NCBI GenBank assembly: GCA_022451765.1
Contig: JAKUNY010000024.1
Location: 1 to 10,437, forward strand
Source: Candidatus Poseidoniaceae archaeon
GTDB taxonomy: Archaea > Thermoplasmatota > Poseidoniia > Poseidoniales > Poseidoniaceae
Length of the DNA: 10,437 nucleotides
Direction of reading: 5' to 3'
Shown piece after piece: positions 1 through 6,327 of this stretch (the first letter of the stretch is position 1; every line of letters begins with the position of its first letter). Below the pieces are notes generated by a model. That model ran no database searches, was not told where the DNA came from, and was given only the letters and a program-made list of their open reading frames with translations. Made by a program: the position numbers and the translations under genes.

Positions 1-23
1 ACGCCTTCCCAACCTAGCCACTA

Positions 24-812
24 ATGCGAGATGCTGGAATCAATCCACGAGCCATCGCTGGGCAGTGGGCTCACAATTATCCTGACCAACCTGACCGACA
101 CAGTGAACTCGGCAGTGGTTATGGGGGTGAGGCCTATCCAAATATGAGCAGCATGGATTGGGCCGTTGAATTGTTTGGTTGGTTCCAATACTATCTCAAG
201 GACATCGGTGAAGAGCCCGAGCCAATGGTCCAGATTCAAACCCATGATGGGCAATGGCACGTCGAAGAAACATGGCCTCCAGAGGACATGATGTGGCAGC
301 TTGAATCCATCGGGACCGAGTGGAGTGGTAGTGGAGTGGTGAATGGATTGGGTGGTTCCGTGACGCTAGCAAGTGAAGTTTACGAGAATGGTGTGCATAT
401 CTCTGGTCTTCCAACATTGCACCTTGATGTCTCGACACAAGCCTGCAACGGAGGACAGATTTTCGCAACACTGTACGATGATACACTCGATCTTCGCCTT
501 GGACACGCAACCATGGATGTACGCTATCGTGACGGGGGATACAATGCGAATCCAGCCAGTCCGTTTTCTTCATACACCATGCTGATGGAATTCAATCCGC
601 TCGATGTCATCGTTCCAGCAGGAAACTCACTACGAATCGAGTTGACCGAGAATGGAGAAGATTACCTTCCTGGGCCCTGTGCAACCAACCCGCTTGGTGG
701 ACTTTCCATTGACGGCGGTACAATCGGTTTACCTCTGATTGATCGACCTCCGAATCATGAAGCATGGTTCCTCGCACCACCTTGGTGGGATCAACAAGAT
801 ATCCCAGAATGA
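24..812 (+). CDS. C-terminal part of an S15 / X-Pro dipeptidyl-peptidase-like (CocE/NonD) hydrolase, 5' end missing or broken
   Basis: The visible 262 residues match the end of an S15-family alpha/beta hydrolase. Residues 10-17 (AIAGQWAH) resemble the segment carrying the catalytic His of this family (His17 here), followed by a PDQPDRH stretch. Residues about 85-255 look like the C-terminal beta-sandwich (PepX_C, galactose-binding-like) domain, with the typical SGLPTLHLDVS and later AGNSLRIEL strands. Known family members are about 550-650 residues, with the Ser nucleophile and catalytic Asp before this point, so this fragment cannot be a complete enzyme. The reading frame is closed upstream by a TAG at 15-17. 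The ATG at 24 is therefore only the first available start, has no evident Shine-Dalgarno, and lies inside the expected hydrolase domain. The gene is either broken by a nonsense or frameshift change or carries a sequence error. The fold call is fairly secure; the substrate is unknown. The receiver gene follows after 9 bases. Confidence 0.72.
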   Translation: MRDAGINPRAIAGQWAHNYPDQPDRHSELGSGYGGEAYPNMSSMDWAVELFGWFQYYLKDIGEEPEPMVQIQTHDGQWHVEETWPPEDMMWQLESIGTEWSGSGVVNGLGGSVTLASEVYENGVHISGLPTLHLDVSTQACNGGQIFATLYDDTLDLRLGHATMDVRYRDGGYNANPASPFSSYTMLMEFNPLDVIVPAGNSLRIELTENGEDYLPGPCATNPLGGLSIDGGTIGLPLIDRPPNHEAWFLAPPWWDQQDIPE

Positions 813-816
813 GGTG
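811..816 (+). promoter_or_regulatory. Shine-Dalgarno GAGGTG for the receiver gene
   Basis: GAGGTG lies five bases before the ATG at 822 and overlaps the TGA stop (810-812) of the hydrolase fragment. This placement supports the 822 start and suggests that the two genes are co-transcribed and translationally coupled. The same hexamer at the same spacing precedes the DsrE-like gene on the other strand. Confidence 0.55.
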
Positions 817-821
817 CATAA

Positions 822-1163
822 ATGCGCGTGCTGGCCTTTGAGGACCATTACGACATTGAATCTATACTGACAGCTGGCGGTGTCAAGGTAAGCGAACTTG
901 TCATCAAACAAAACTGGAACTCAAATGAGGCTCTCAAACACATCCAGGGGTTCGCTCCCGATGTGTTGTTATTGGACCACTACATGCCTCCAAAAACCGG
1001 TCTTCAGGTGTTGGAATCCTTGCTATCCTCCGACGTGAATCGGCCACAAACCATTGTTGCCATGTCGAGCGACACGAGTAGAAACAAAGACATGGTTCTG
1101 CTCGGTGCAGATATTGGCGTTGTGAAGTTTCAACTCGCAGACTTAGACATCTGGCCGAGGTAG
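822..1163 (+). CDS. Single-domain response regulator receiver (CheY-like)
   Basis: The 113-residue protein has the layout of a stand-alone REC domain with no output domain. Strand 1 (MRVLAFED) ends in an acidic pair, Glu7-Asp8, that could bind the metal. Strand 3 (PDVLLLDHYMP) carries the expected phospho-acceptor Asp52, followed by PPKTGLQVLESL. Strand 4 (TIVAMSS) ends at the switch Ser82. GAD at 95-97 precedes the conserved Lys102 in VVKF, where most receivers have Lys-Pro. The last helix is short, so the domain is slightly smaller than the usual ~120 residues. It would act in the cytoplasm as a phosphorylation-dependent switch or phosphate shuttle. No histidine kinase is visible nearby, so the partner is unknown. 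It follows the S15 fragment with a good ribosome site and ends 7 bases before the stop of the convergent acidic protein gene. Confidence 0.8.
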   Translation: MRVLAFEDHYDIESILTAGGVKVSELVIKQNWNSNEALKHIQGFAPDVLLLDHYMPPKTGLQVLESLLSSDVNRPQTIVAMSSDTSRNKDMVLLGADIGVVKFQLADLDIWPR

Positions 1164-1170
1164 TTGAGAC

Positions 1171-1893
1171 TCAATCCTCATCGTAAGGCTGCCAATCGGT
1201 TTGACCGTCTTCACGGTACCACCAGTAACCGTCATCGTCTTGGAACCATTCCGTCCCGTCTTCATCAATGGAATAGTTTTCATCGTCCTCAAAGGATTCT
1301 TCTTCTGCTTCTTCAACAGATGTTGGCTCAGAAAGACCGGATTCTTGGGAAATCATCGCCTTGACATTTTGCAAATCATCTTCTTCATCCGCAAAGACCC
1401 GATTCTCGGTTCGGATTGTGGCCTGATGGTCGCCTGCTTGGATTGCTTCATCCGAATCCGCATAGAAATCATCGCTCATGCGAGCCTTAAACTCATCAAA
1501 TTCATCGCGACCAAAGCTCCCCGTGAATTCCTTTCCAGACGACATCATGAGCTCGTCCAAGTTCTTTCTCTTACCGAGTTTTAGTTCAGGTGCATCGGGA
1601 GCATCGTTTGCATAGAACGCATCCTCTTCAGCAAATTTTGGAAATGAACGAGCTTTTGGATCTGCCTCTTCGATTGATTCGATGACGAGATCGTGTTCAT
1701 CTTCATCAATCTCCTCTTCCTCGTAAGCGGTTCCTACCACGTCAACCAATTTTTTGAGTGCTTTTGCGAGTTTCCGCTCATCATCAGCATGCTCGTTTGC
1801 AAGTTTCTCAACTTGCTTGAGAAGGCGTTCGTATGGCGTTCCGGTGAGAGCGCCGATGAATCGGCTAAACCCACCTCGCTTCTTCTTCGCCAT
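1171..1893 (-). CDS. Acidic protein of unknown function with aromatic C-terminal module
   Basis: No enzymatic family is recognised in this 240-residue soluble protein. It begins with a basic patch (MAKKKRGG) and then a predicted helical or coiled-coil segment at about 20-75 rich in Leu, Lys and Glu. The rest is strongly acidic and low in complexity, with Asp/Glu clusters at 58-67, 168-173 and 193-205. The end, residues 212-237, is a compact module rich in Trp and Tyr (EWFQDDDGYWWYR, then TDWQPY), reminiscent of short WW-like tails on several Marine Group II proteins. A helical N-terminus, a disordered acidic linker and a small aromatic C-terminal module suggest an adaptor or scaffold role, which is inference only. 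The ATG at 1893 opens onto the space shared with the divergent JAMM gene. Composition and uninterrupted length make the gene call solid although the function is unknown. Confidence 0.82.
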   Translation of the reverse strand: MAKKKRGGFSRFIGALTGTPYERLLKQVEKLANEHADDERKLAKALKKLVDVVGTAYEEEEIDEDEHDLVIESIEEADPKARSFPKFAEEDAFYANDAPDAPELKLGKRKNLDELMMSSGKEFTGSFGRDEFDEFKARMSDDFYADSDEAIQAGDHQATIRTENRVFADEEDDLQNVKAMISQESGLSEPTSVEEAEEESFEDDENYSIDEDGTEWFQDDDGYWWYREDGQTDWQPYDED

Positions 1894-1972
1894 GCGGTGC
1901 GCTTGGTCTCCTGTGTTTTCAAGGATTCTCCTTCAACCGCCCCTTCATGAAGGATGATGCAGTGGCGTTGTT
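1894..1972. promoter_or_regulatory. Divergent intergenic region between the acidic protein and JAMM genes
   Basis: This 79-base gap (106 bases if the JAMM gene starts at the ATG at 2000) must hold promoters for two divergent genes. On the minus strand an AT-rich CTTGAAAAC stretch sits about 25 bases before the ATG at 1893 and could be a weak TATA box; an AGGAG lies farther upstream of that ATG than usual. No convincing TATA box or Shine-Dalgarno is seen for the plus-strand gene. Confidence 0.35.
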
Positions 1973-2713
1973 GTGGTCGAGACTTGGTTGGTTGAAGCGA
2001 TGCGTTCATACAACGCTGAATCGTATTCGATGCGGCATGCCTATGCAGCACAATTGCATCTACCAGGCCCTCTTTTTCGAGACCTCGTTATCTGGGCCCT
2101 TCAATCGCTTCCTGATGAAATTCTTGTAGGCTTGGACGTAAATGCCGACAGAAAGAACATCGAAGAAGTCGAGTATGCGTTTGAAGGGCAGGAATGTGTC
2201 TCAAATCTATTTGGAGGTCAAGGTTACGTTGTCAAAGAAGCGCATGTGGTTAATCGAGGAGATTCCTATTCTGTTCATCATTTACCTGAAGAATGGACCG
2301 ATGATTTGTTTTCCGGACAACGCGGTTCAAGAGCAGGCCGATTTACACATTGGCTGCATACACATCCGAATGCACCTGCGATTCCGAGTGGCGCCGACAC
2401 AGACGCTGCTCAAGAAACAACCGGGGTCGATATGATTCTTGGATTGCGATTCTCTCCGGAAGGCCCACTCCCATGGTTCGATGATGTTGATGGTACACGC
2501 CGAAGTCTTGGTACAGACCATGCAGTGAAAGCAAAACGCTCATGGTTTTCTCAAAAACAACTTCCAATTCTTGGTTTTGCTCCTACCGGTCATGCAATTC
2601 ACGATATACAACTGATTGCCTTCCACAAATCAGGACTCGGTGTTAATGTTCTTCTCATTGATGAGAGCGGTTACCCATACGGCTGGGATGATTTGATTCA
2701 AGGATCGAGTTGA
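1973..2713 (+). CDS. JAMM/MPN (JAB) zinc metalloprotease-like protein
   Basis: Counted from the GTG at 1973, the protein is 246 residues. Residues 129-142 (HTHPNAPAIPSGAD) fit the JAMM signature H-S/T-H-x7-S-x2-D exactly, giving zinc ligands His129, His131 and Asp142 plus Ser139. Glu74, at the head of ECVSNLFGGQG, sits where MPN proteins have the catalytic Glu, about 55 residues before the HxH. Archaeal JAMM proteins can remove ubiquitin-like SAMP modifiers (Haloferax HvJAMM1), and other family members are deubiquitinases or sulfur-carrier processing enzymes; which applies here cannot be told. About 100 residues follow the motif, making this longer than minimal JAMM domains of about 140 residues. 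The start is uncertain: GTG 1973 is the longest option, ATG 2000 would give 237 residues, and neither has a clear Shine-Dalgarno. Its 3' end overlaps the convergent DUF1499-like gene by 16 bases. Confidence 0.82.
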   Translation: MVETWLVEAMRSYNAESYSMRHAYAAQLHLPGPLFRDLVIWALQSLPDEILVGLDVNADRKNIEEVEYAFEGQECVSNLFGGQGYVVKEAHVVNRGDSYSVHHLPEEWTDDLFSGQRGSRAGRFTHWLHTHPNAPAIPSGADTDAAQETTGVDMILGLRFSPEGPLPWFDDVDGTRRSLGTDHAVKAKRSWFSQKQLPILGFAPTGHAIHDIQLIAFHKSGLGVNVLLIDESGYPYGWDDLIQGSS

Positions 2714-3174
2714 TCATGAATTCGTTCAAGTCGCTCAGGATTAACGCCCAAGTCACCTAGACCCAAGCGTGACTCGGAATGAAGTTCAATTTTTACCGTA
2801 TTTTGACCAGCAATTTCGATGGAAATGAGCACGTCATCAGGAAACAACCAGAAAGATGTATGCTCAACAAAATGGAGAAAATAGGTTGAATCTGTTTCAT
2901 CCTCATCTAAAACATCACAGTTGCAATCGGTTACGTACGCGGAGAGATCTGAGCGAACATCTTCCATGGAACGCTCAAGAATGGTGGGTAAAGATTCCAT
3001 GCGATAATCCATACCTCCACCAAGATGTGCGCAATTCGCACTGGTCTCTGAACAGGTTTCCATTGAGGAGATTGGCTCATCTTGGGCAGCAACAAAAATC
3101 CATCCTTGTACAAACAACCAAGGCGATGCCAACAGGACAACGAGAAGGATTGCTTTCGTCAACTTTGGATTCAT
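2698..3174 (-). CDS. DUF1499-like membrane-anchored or secreted protein
   Basis: The protein has 158 residues. A hydrophobic helix at about 6-30 (AILLVVLLASPWLFVQGW) follows a Lys near the N-terminus and should act as a signal anchor or uncleaved signal peptide, placing the rest outside the membrane. The C-terminal half resembles DUF1499: HTSFWLFPDDVLISI at 105-119 corresponds to the family's aromatic/DDV strand, and HSESRLGLGDLGVNPERL at 132-149 corresponds to its S-x-S-R-x-G-x-x-D-x-G-V-N-x-x-R signature. Cys41, Cys48, Cys84 and Cys86 could form disulfides. DUF1499 has no firmly assigned reaction. The gene starts 12 bases after the oxidoreductase stop on the same strand, so it is probably the last gene of that transcript. 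No strong Shine-Dalgarno is seen. Confidence 0.78.
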   Translation of the reverse strand: MNPKLTKAILLVVLLASPWLFVQGWIFVAAQDEPISSMETCSETSANCAHLGGGMDYRMESLPTILERSMEDVRSDLSAYVTDCNCDVLDEDETDSTYFLHFVEHTSFWLFPDDVLISIEIAGQNTVKIELHSESRLGLGDLGVNPERLERIHDQLDP

Positions 3175-3186
3175 ACAAAAACCCGA

Positions 3187-5250
3187 TTATGGTCTACCAT
3201 TCTCATCCCAGCCTCTTATTGCATAGTACTCCTGCATGCAGGCTTTCTCGTCTTGTTCATCGACAAACGATACCATGCCTGCTGCTACCCCCGCAGGTAT
3301 TGGTTCATTGCGTAACCGCCATGAGAGTAAATCAGCCTCCTTTGGCTCAACACCCAATCGATTCCAATGTTCAACGTTCCAAGTTCGAGCAAGATTCCAC
3401 TGCTGACTCGCTCGTTGCATTAAGTCATCCCATGTTGCATCGTCACCAGTGATTGCATTCCAAGCATCAACCATCACCGCATCCGGTGTTGCCCCTTTGG
3501 CAAAGGCACACAAAATCATTGAATCTCGAATAACGATGCTGTCTTGGCTCTCAACCAACTCTTGCATGAGATCTAACGCTGATTCGTTTGGCAAACCCGT
3601 CGGTTGCCTGTAACCTGCTCGCATGTGGGAAGCACCAACATTTGCGGTCATGTATGCCATTGCATTCCCGCGCTTTCCTCGGGGGTCCCATGCGGGCAAA
3701 TCAAGTCCTTTGCAGTGCGCAGTCAGACGCGTTGCTGGATGGCCCGTCACACGTTCAACATGTTCTGCAAAAACAACGGCGCCACTAGTAAGTGTCGAGA
3801 ACAAATCGGATGTTCCAGGTTTTGCGTTTGCTAACATTGCAAGAGCAAGGGGTGGCAATTCTGGAATCCCAAATTGCCACGGAACAACATCACCTTGTTT
3901 GTATCGACCAAAATCAAACGGGGCATGGAAATAATCTGCCCATGTGTCGGGAAGCCATCCATGCTCGACCAACTCGCAAACGATGGATAATGCAGCGCCA
4001 CCTGAAATTGTATCAATTCCGAGCCGGTTGCAAGCATCGTTTCCGTCCATAACATCAAGCGAACTGGTGAGTCCGAGGTTTGCACCTAACATTGCGAGTG
4101 TTTCGTACTCAGGGCGATCTACTCGGTCGATGTGGATAGGCCGTTTCCGGATTTTCTCGCCGTTGATTGTCGGTCGATCGGCAGCTTCGCAGGCAATCGG
4201 GCAGGGTGCGCAACAAGCGGATTGTTTCGCTTCCGGAAGAGATTCATGCCAATGCTCGCCAGAGAGTTCGTGAGTGTCGAGTTCAGTTGTAATGCTAACA
4301 GGATTTCCTTCGGAGGGAACGACGCCACCTTGTCCTCCGCTGACCTTTAATTCGGAGAAATCAGGAATCATTGCATTTGTTGAACTGTAATTCGCTGTCG
4401 GCATTCGACCGTTTTCAGATGCATAAATTGGGCCTCTGCTGGTCCCGAATGAATAGAAGGGGTCGCCTGATCGTCTCCTCAACCCCATCTCTTGTCGTTG
4501 CACCTTCACAGCGGATTTCAGCGTAGCTTGATTGGCAAATCGAACTGTCTCTTTTGTGGTCGATTTTACAGTAACAGCTTTGAGATTTTTGAACCCAAAC
4601 GCTGCTCCGGTTCCCCCGCGTCCTGCAGCACGACGACCTGCAGTCAACGGGCTGGCGATTCGAACTCCGCTTTCGCCTGCAGGTCCAATCGACAGACAGT
4701 CGCCCCTTCCTTCCAAGGTTTGTTCAACTTGCCAGGTGGTCATTCCTTTCAATTCCTGAGCGTCATGCAATTCAGCGTGACCGTCAACAACTTCGAGTCG
4801 GCAGAGATTCTCAGATGCTCCAGTGATGAACAGGCCATCCCATCCTGCTTGACGCAGGGTGTGGCCGATGTTCCCTCCGATGTAGGTATCGATGTAGAGA
4901 TCAGTCAAGGGTGAGCGAGCAACAACAACCGCTCGGCCAGAGGAACCGACTGTACTGGCTTGATATGGCCCAGTCATGAACAACAGAGGGTTTGTCGGAT
5001 GTCGCGCTGCGTCGACTCGATCGGCGACCGGATGTTTCAATTTCATGGCGGCATCGTAATCGGTTGTGTCCCATTCGACCAAAAGTCGGGTTGCAAGGCC
5101 CTTCCCTCCCATTGATTCAATCAACCAATCATGCGGGATATCCCTGGATTCCGTCGTCCCTCGGGTCAAATCAACCCAGAGAACCCGACCTGGGAATCCA
5201 TCAAATCGCCAATCAAGAAGTATGTTTTTCACCCCATCGTTCGAATCCAT
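3187..5250 (-). CDS. Aldehyde:ferredoxin oxidoreductase family (tungsten/molybdopterin) enzyme
   Basis: At 687 residues this is slightly longer than typical AOR-family proteins (about 600-660). The N-terminal AOR domain shows GRVLWVDLTRG at 21-31, GGKGLATRLL at 48-57 and the cofactor-binding stretch from TGPYQAST (93-100) through SGRAVVVARSPLTD (104-117) and YIGGNIG (123-129). AGRRAAGRGGTGAAFGFKNL at 204-223 is also characteristic. The [4Fe-4S] ligands are Cys347-x2-Cys350-x3-Cys354 with the fourth probably Cys581 (SMILCAF). LGIDTISGG at 410-418 is the family pterin motif. The enzyme should oxidise an aldehyde to an acid with ferredoxin as acceptor in the cytoplasm; the substrate (general aldehyde, formaldehyde or glyceraldehyde 3-phosphate) is unresolved. 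ATG 5250 overlaps the mutase gene by 22 bases. GTG 5232 is an alternative start that overlaps the mutase stop as GTGA and would trim six residues. An extra Cys346 sits beside the cluster. Confidence 0.93.
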   Translation of the reverse strand: MDSNDGVKNILLDWRFDGFPGRVLWVDLTRGTTESRDIPHDWLIESMGGKGLATRLLVEWDTTDYDAAMKLKHPVADRVDAARHPTNPLLFMTGPYQASTVGSSGRAVVVARSPLTDLYIDTYIGGNIGHTLRQAGWDGLFITGASENLCRLEVVDGHAELHDAQELKGMTTWQVEQTLEGRGDCLSIGPAGESGVRIASPLTAGRRAAGRGGTGAAFGFKNLKAVTVKSTTKETVRFANQATLKSAVKVQRQEMGLRRRSGDPFYSFGTSRGPIYASENGRMPTANYSSTNAMIPDFSELKVSGGQGGVVPSEGNPVSITTELDTHELSGEHWHESLPEAKQSACCAPCPIACEAADRPTINGEKIRKRPIHIDRVDRPEYETLAMLGANLGLTSSLDVMDGNDACNRLGIDTISGGAALSIVCELVEHGWLPDTWADYFHAPFDFGRYKQGDVVPWQFGIPELPPLALAMLANAKPGTSDLFSTLTSGAVVFAEHVERVTGHPATRLTAHCKGLDLPAWDPRGKRGNAMAYMTANVGASHMRAGYRQPTGLPNESALDLMQELVESQDSIVIRDSMILCAFAKGATPDAVMVDAWNAITGDDATWDDLMQRASQQWNLARTWNVEHWNRLGVEPKEADLLSWRLRNEPIPAGVAAGMVSFVDEQDEKACMQEYYAIRGWDENGRP

Positions 5251-5933
5251 CGTTCGTCTTGAAATTCATAGATCATTGGCACGCCGGTAGGAACTTCCAA
5301 TGCAAGAACTTCTTCTTTGTTCAATCCCTCAAGATGCATAATAATGCTGCGCAGAGAATTTCCATGTGCTGCAATAAAGAGATTTTTTCCTTCATCGAAT
5401 GCTGGAAGTAAGGTTGATTCAAGGTAAGGAATCGTTCGAGCAGCAGTTAATTCGAGGCTCTCTCCATTAGGAGGAGGTGTGTCGTAGGAACGACGCCAAA
5501 TTTTGACCTGCTCATCGCCAAACTTGTCCCGTGTCGCTTGTTTGTTCATGCCCTGAAGGTCACCATACATGCGTTCATTCAACTTCCACGAAACATACAC
5601 AGGTAGAATGTTTGAGACATCCGAACCTGCGTTCATTTGCGACCATTCAACCATTTTCCGCTCGTCATCACTTATCACTTCGCCAGAATCTGAGTATTGG
5701 AAAACAGGCGTCTTTCCGCTGTTGTGTTGGCTTAACGCGAGCATTGCTGTCATTTGCGCTCGAATGAGTGTGGAGGTGTGAACCTCATCGATTTGTACAT
5801 CAGCGAGTTTCTGACCACCGGCAATTGCTTCATCAATCCCAACCTGCGTCAAAGGGACATCAACCCAACCTGTAAACAGGTTCGCAGCATTCCACATTGA
5901 CTGCCCATGCCGCATCAGGATCAGTGACGCCAT
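5229..5933 (-). CDS. gpmA: 2,3-bisphosphoglycerate-dependent phosphoglycerate mutase
   Basis: It interconverts 3-phosphoglycerate and 2-phosphoglycerate in lower glycolysis or gluconeogenesis through a phosphohistidine. The start is ATG 5933, giving 234 residues beginning MASLILMRHGQS; the frame extends to 6014, but the extra 27 residues precede the universal N-terminal strand and run into the divergent promoter. The phosphohistidine is His9 in RHGQS. The substrate residues are Arg58 (TSTLIRAQ) and the LNERMYGDLQGMNK block at 118-131, and the second catalytic His is His190 in AAHGNSLR. WRRSYDTPPP at 147-155 and VPTGVPMIYEF at 214-224 are also typical. Compared with E. coli GpmA there is an insertion of roughly 30 residues at about 76-108, the loop after TPPP is much shorter, the C-terminal tail is absent, and the usual His of NERHYG is Met. 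It is the first gene of the cluster and overlaps the oxidoreductase. Confidence 0.93.
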   Translation of the reverse strand: MASLILMRHGQSMWNAANLFTGWVDVPLTQVGIDEAIAGGQKLADVQIDEVHTSTLIRAQMTAMLALSQHNSGKTPVFQYSDSGEVISDDERKMVEWSQMNAGSDVSNILPVYVSWKLNERMYGDLQGMNKQATRDKFGDEQVKIWRRSYDTPPPNGESLELTAARTIPYLESTLLPAFDEGKNLFIAAHGNSLRSIIMHLEGLNKEEVLALEVPTGVPMIYEFQDERWIRTMG

Positions 5934-5984
5934 GTTTACCCGATACGCTGGTGGTGCATCAAGGCTACGACACAAAGCAACAAC

Positions 5985-5994
5985 TTTATGCAAA
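5985..5994 (+). promoter_or_regulatory. TATA-like box TTTATGCAAA in the 5934-6012 divergent region
   Basis: The decamer is centred about 24-26 bases before the ATG at 6013, the spacing expected for an archaeal TATA box driving a leaderless or nearly leaderless transcript. Its surroundings (CTTTATGCAAAAAG) are close to an inverted repeat and read CTTTTTGCATAAAG on the other strand. The same site could therefore also serve the phosphoglycerate mutase gene with a leader of roughly 30 bases. A GTGAAG stretch also lies just before the ATG at 6013, so a led transcript with a weak ribosome site is possible instead. Confidence 0.45.
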
Positions 5995-6012
5995 AAGATA
6001 CAGTGAAGATCC

Positions 6013-6327
6013 ATGAAGATCGAAGTTAACCAATGGGACGAAATTCGGACACATTTCGAAAAGATGTTTGATGGGTTAGGAAGTACAGAGGCTTCGGGAG
6101 AAATCCTCTCCTATTCGTCAATTGAACCGCATGTACCCACTGGAATCAAATTGTCGAGAGATGGTAAAATGGCAGCAAACATGCCACTGCATGACCTTGA
6201 TTCAACTTTTCAACGTGTTGAGTTCGATGAACTGCTTGAAGAATTAACCCGCATTGGGGAGGGATTTACGTACACGTACAGAATTCCAAGTGAATTGCTT
6301 TCACTCAGACAATCTTCGCATCAATAG
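6013..6327 (+). CDS. Small conserved-looking protein of unknown function
   Basis: I do not recognise the family of this 104-residue protein. It lacks a signal peptide and membrane segments and contains no Cys, so it should be a small soluble cytoplasmic protein. Predicted secondary structure by eye is an N-terminal helix (about 7-22), a central strand-rich part (PHVPTGIKLSRDGKMAANMP at 39-58), an acidic helix (VEFDELLEELTRIG at 69-82) and a final strand (FTYTYRI). The single ATG is preceded by a TATA-like box at the right distance and a GTGAAG stretch, which supports it as a real gene. It is divergent from the mutase cluster and overlaps the end of the convergent DsrE-like gene by 7 bases. 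Confidence 0.68.
   Translation: MKIEVNQWDEIRTHFEKMFDGLGSTEASGEILSYSSIEPHVPTGIKLSRDGKMAANMPLHDLDSTFQRVEFDELLEELTRIGEGFTYTYRIPSELLSLRQSSHQ

Noticed and set aside
15..17. TAG read through as pyrrolysine or by programmed recoding
   Set aside because: No downstream structure or neighbouring pyrrolysine gene is visible, and S15 enzymes are not known to need it; mutation or sequence error is simpler.
1201..1584. 127-codon plus-strand open frame inside the acidic protein gene, translating to a hydrophobic sequence
   Set aside because: Phe/Ile/Leu-rich translation is the expected antisense of Glu/Lys/Asp codons in the acidic gene. It has no start context or family resemblance.
2856..3452. 198-codon open frame on the plus strand across the DUF1499-like gene and the end of the oxidoreductase gene
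   Set aside because: It is antisense to two well-supported genes. Its translation is rich in His, Gln and Pro with no domain, which looks like shadow coding.
5934..6014. 27-residue N-terminal extension of the phosphoglycerate mutase
   Set aside because: The family begins at the LILMRHG strand. The extension has no similarity to known mutases and covers the divergent promoter.
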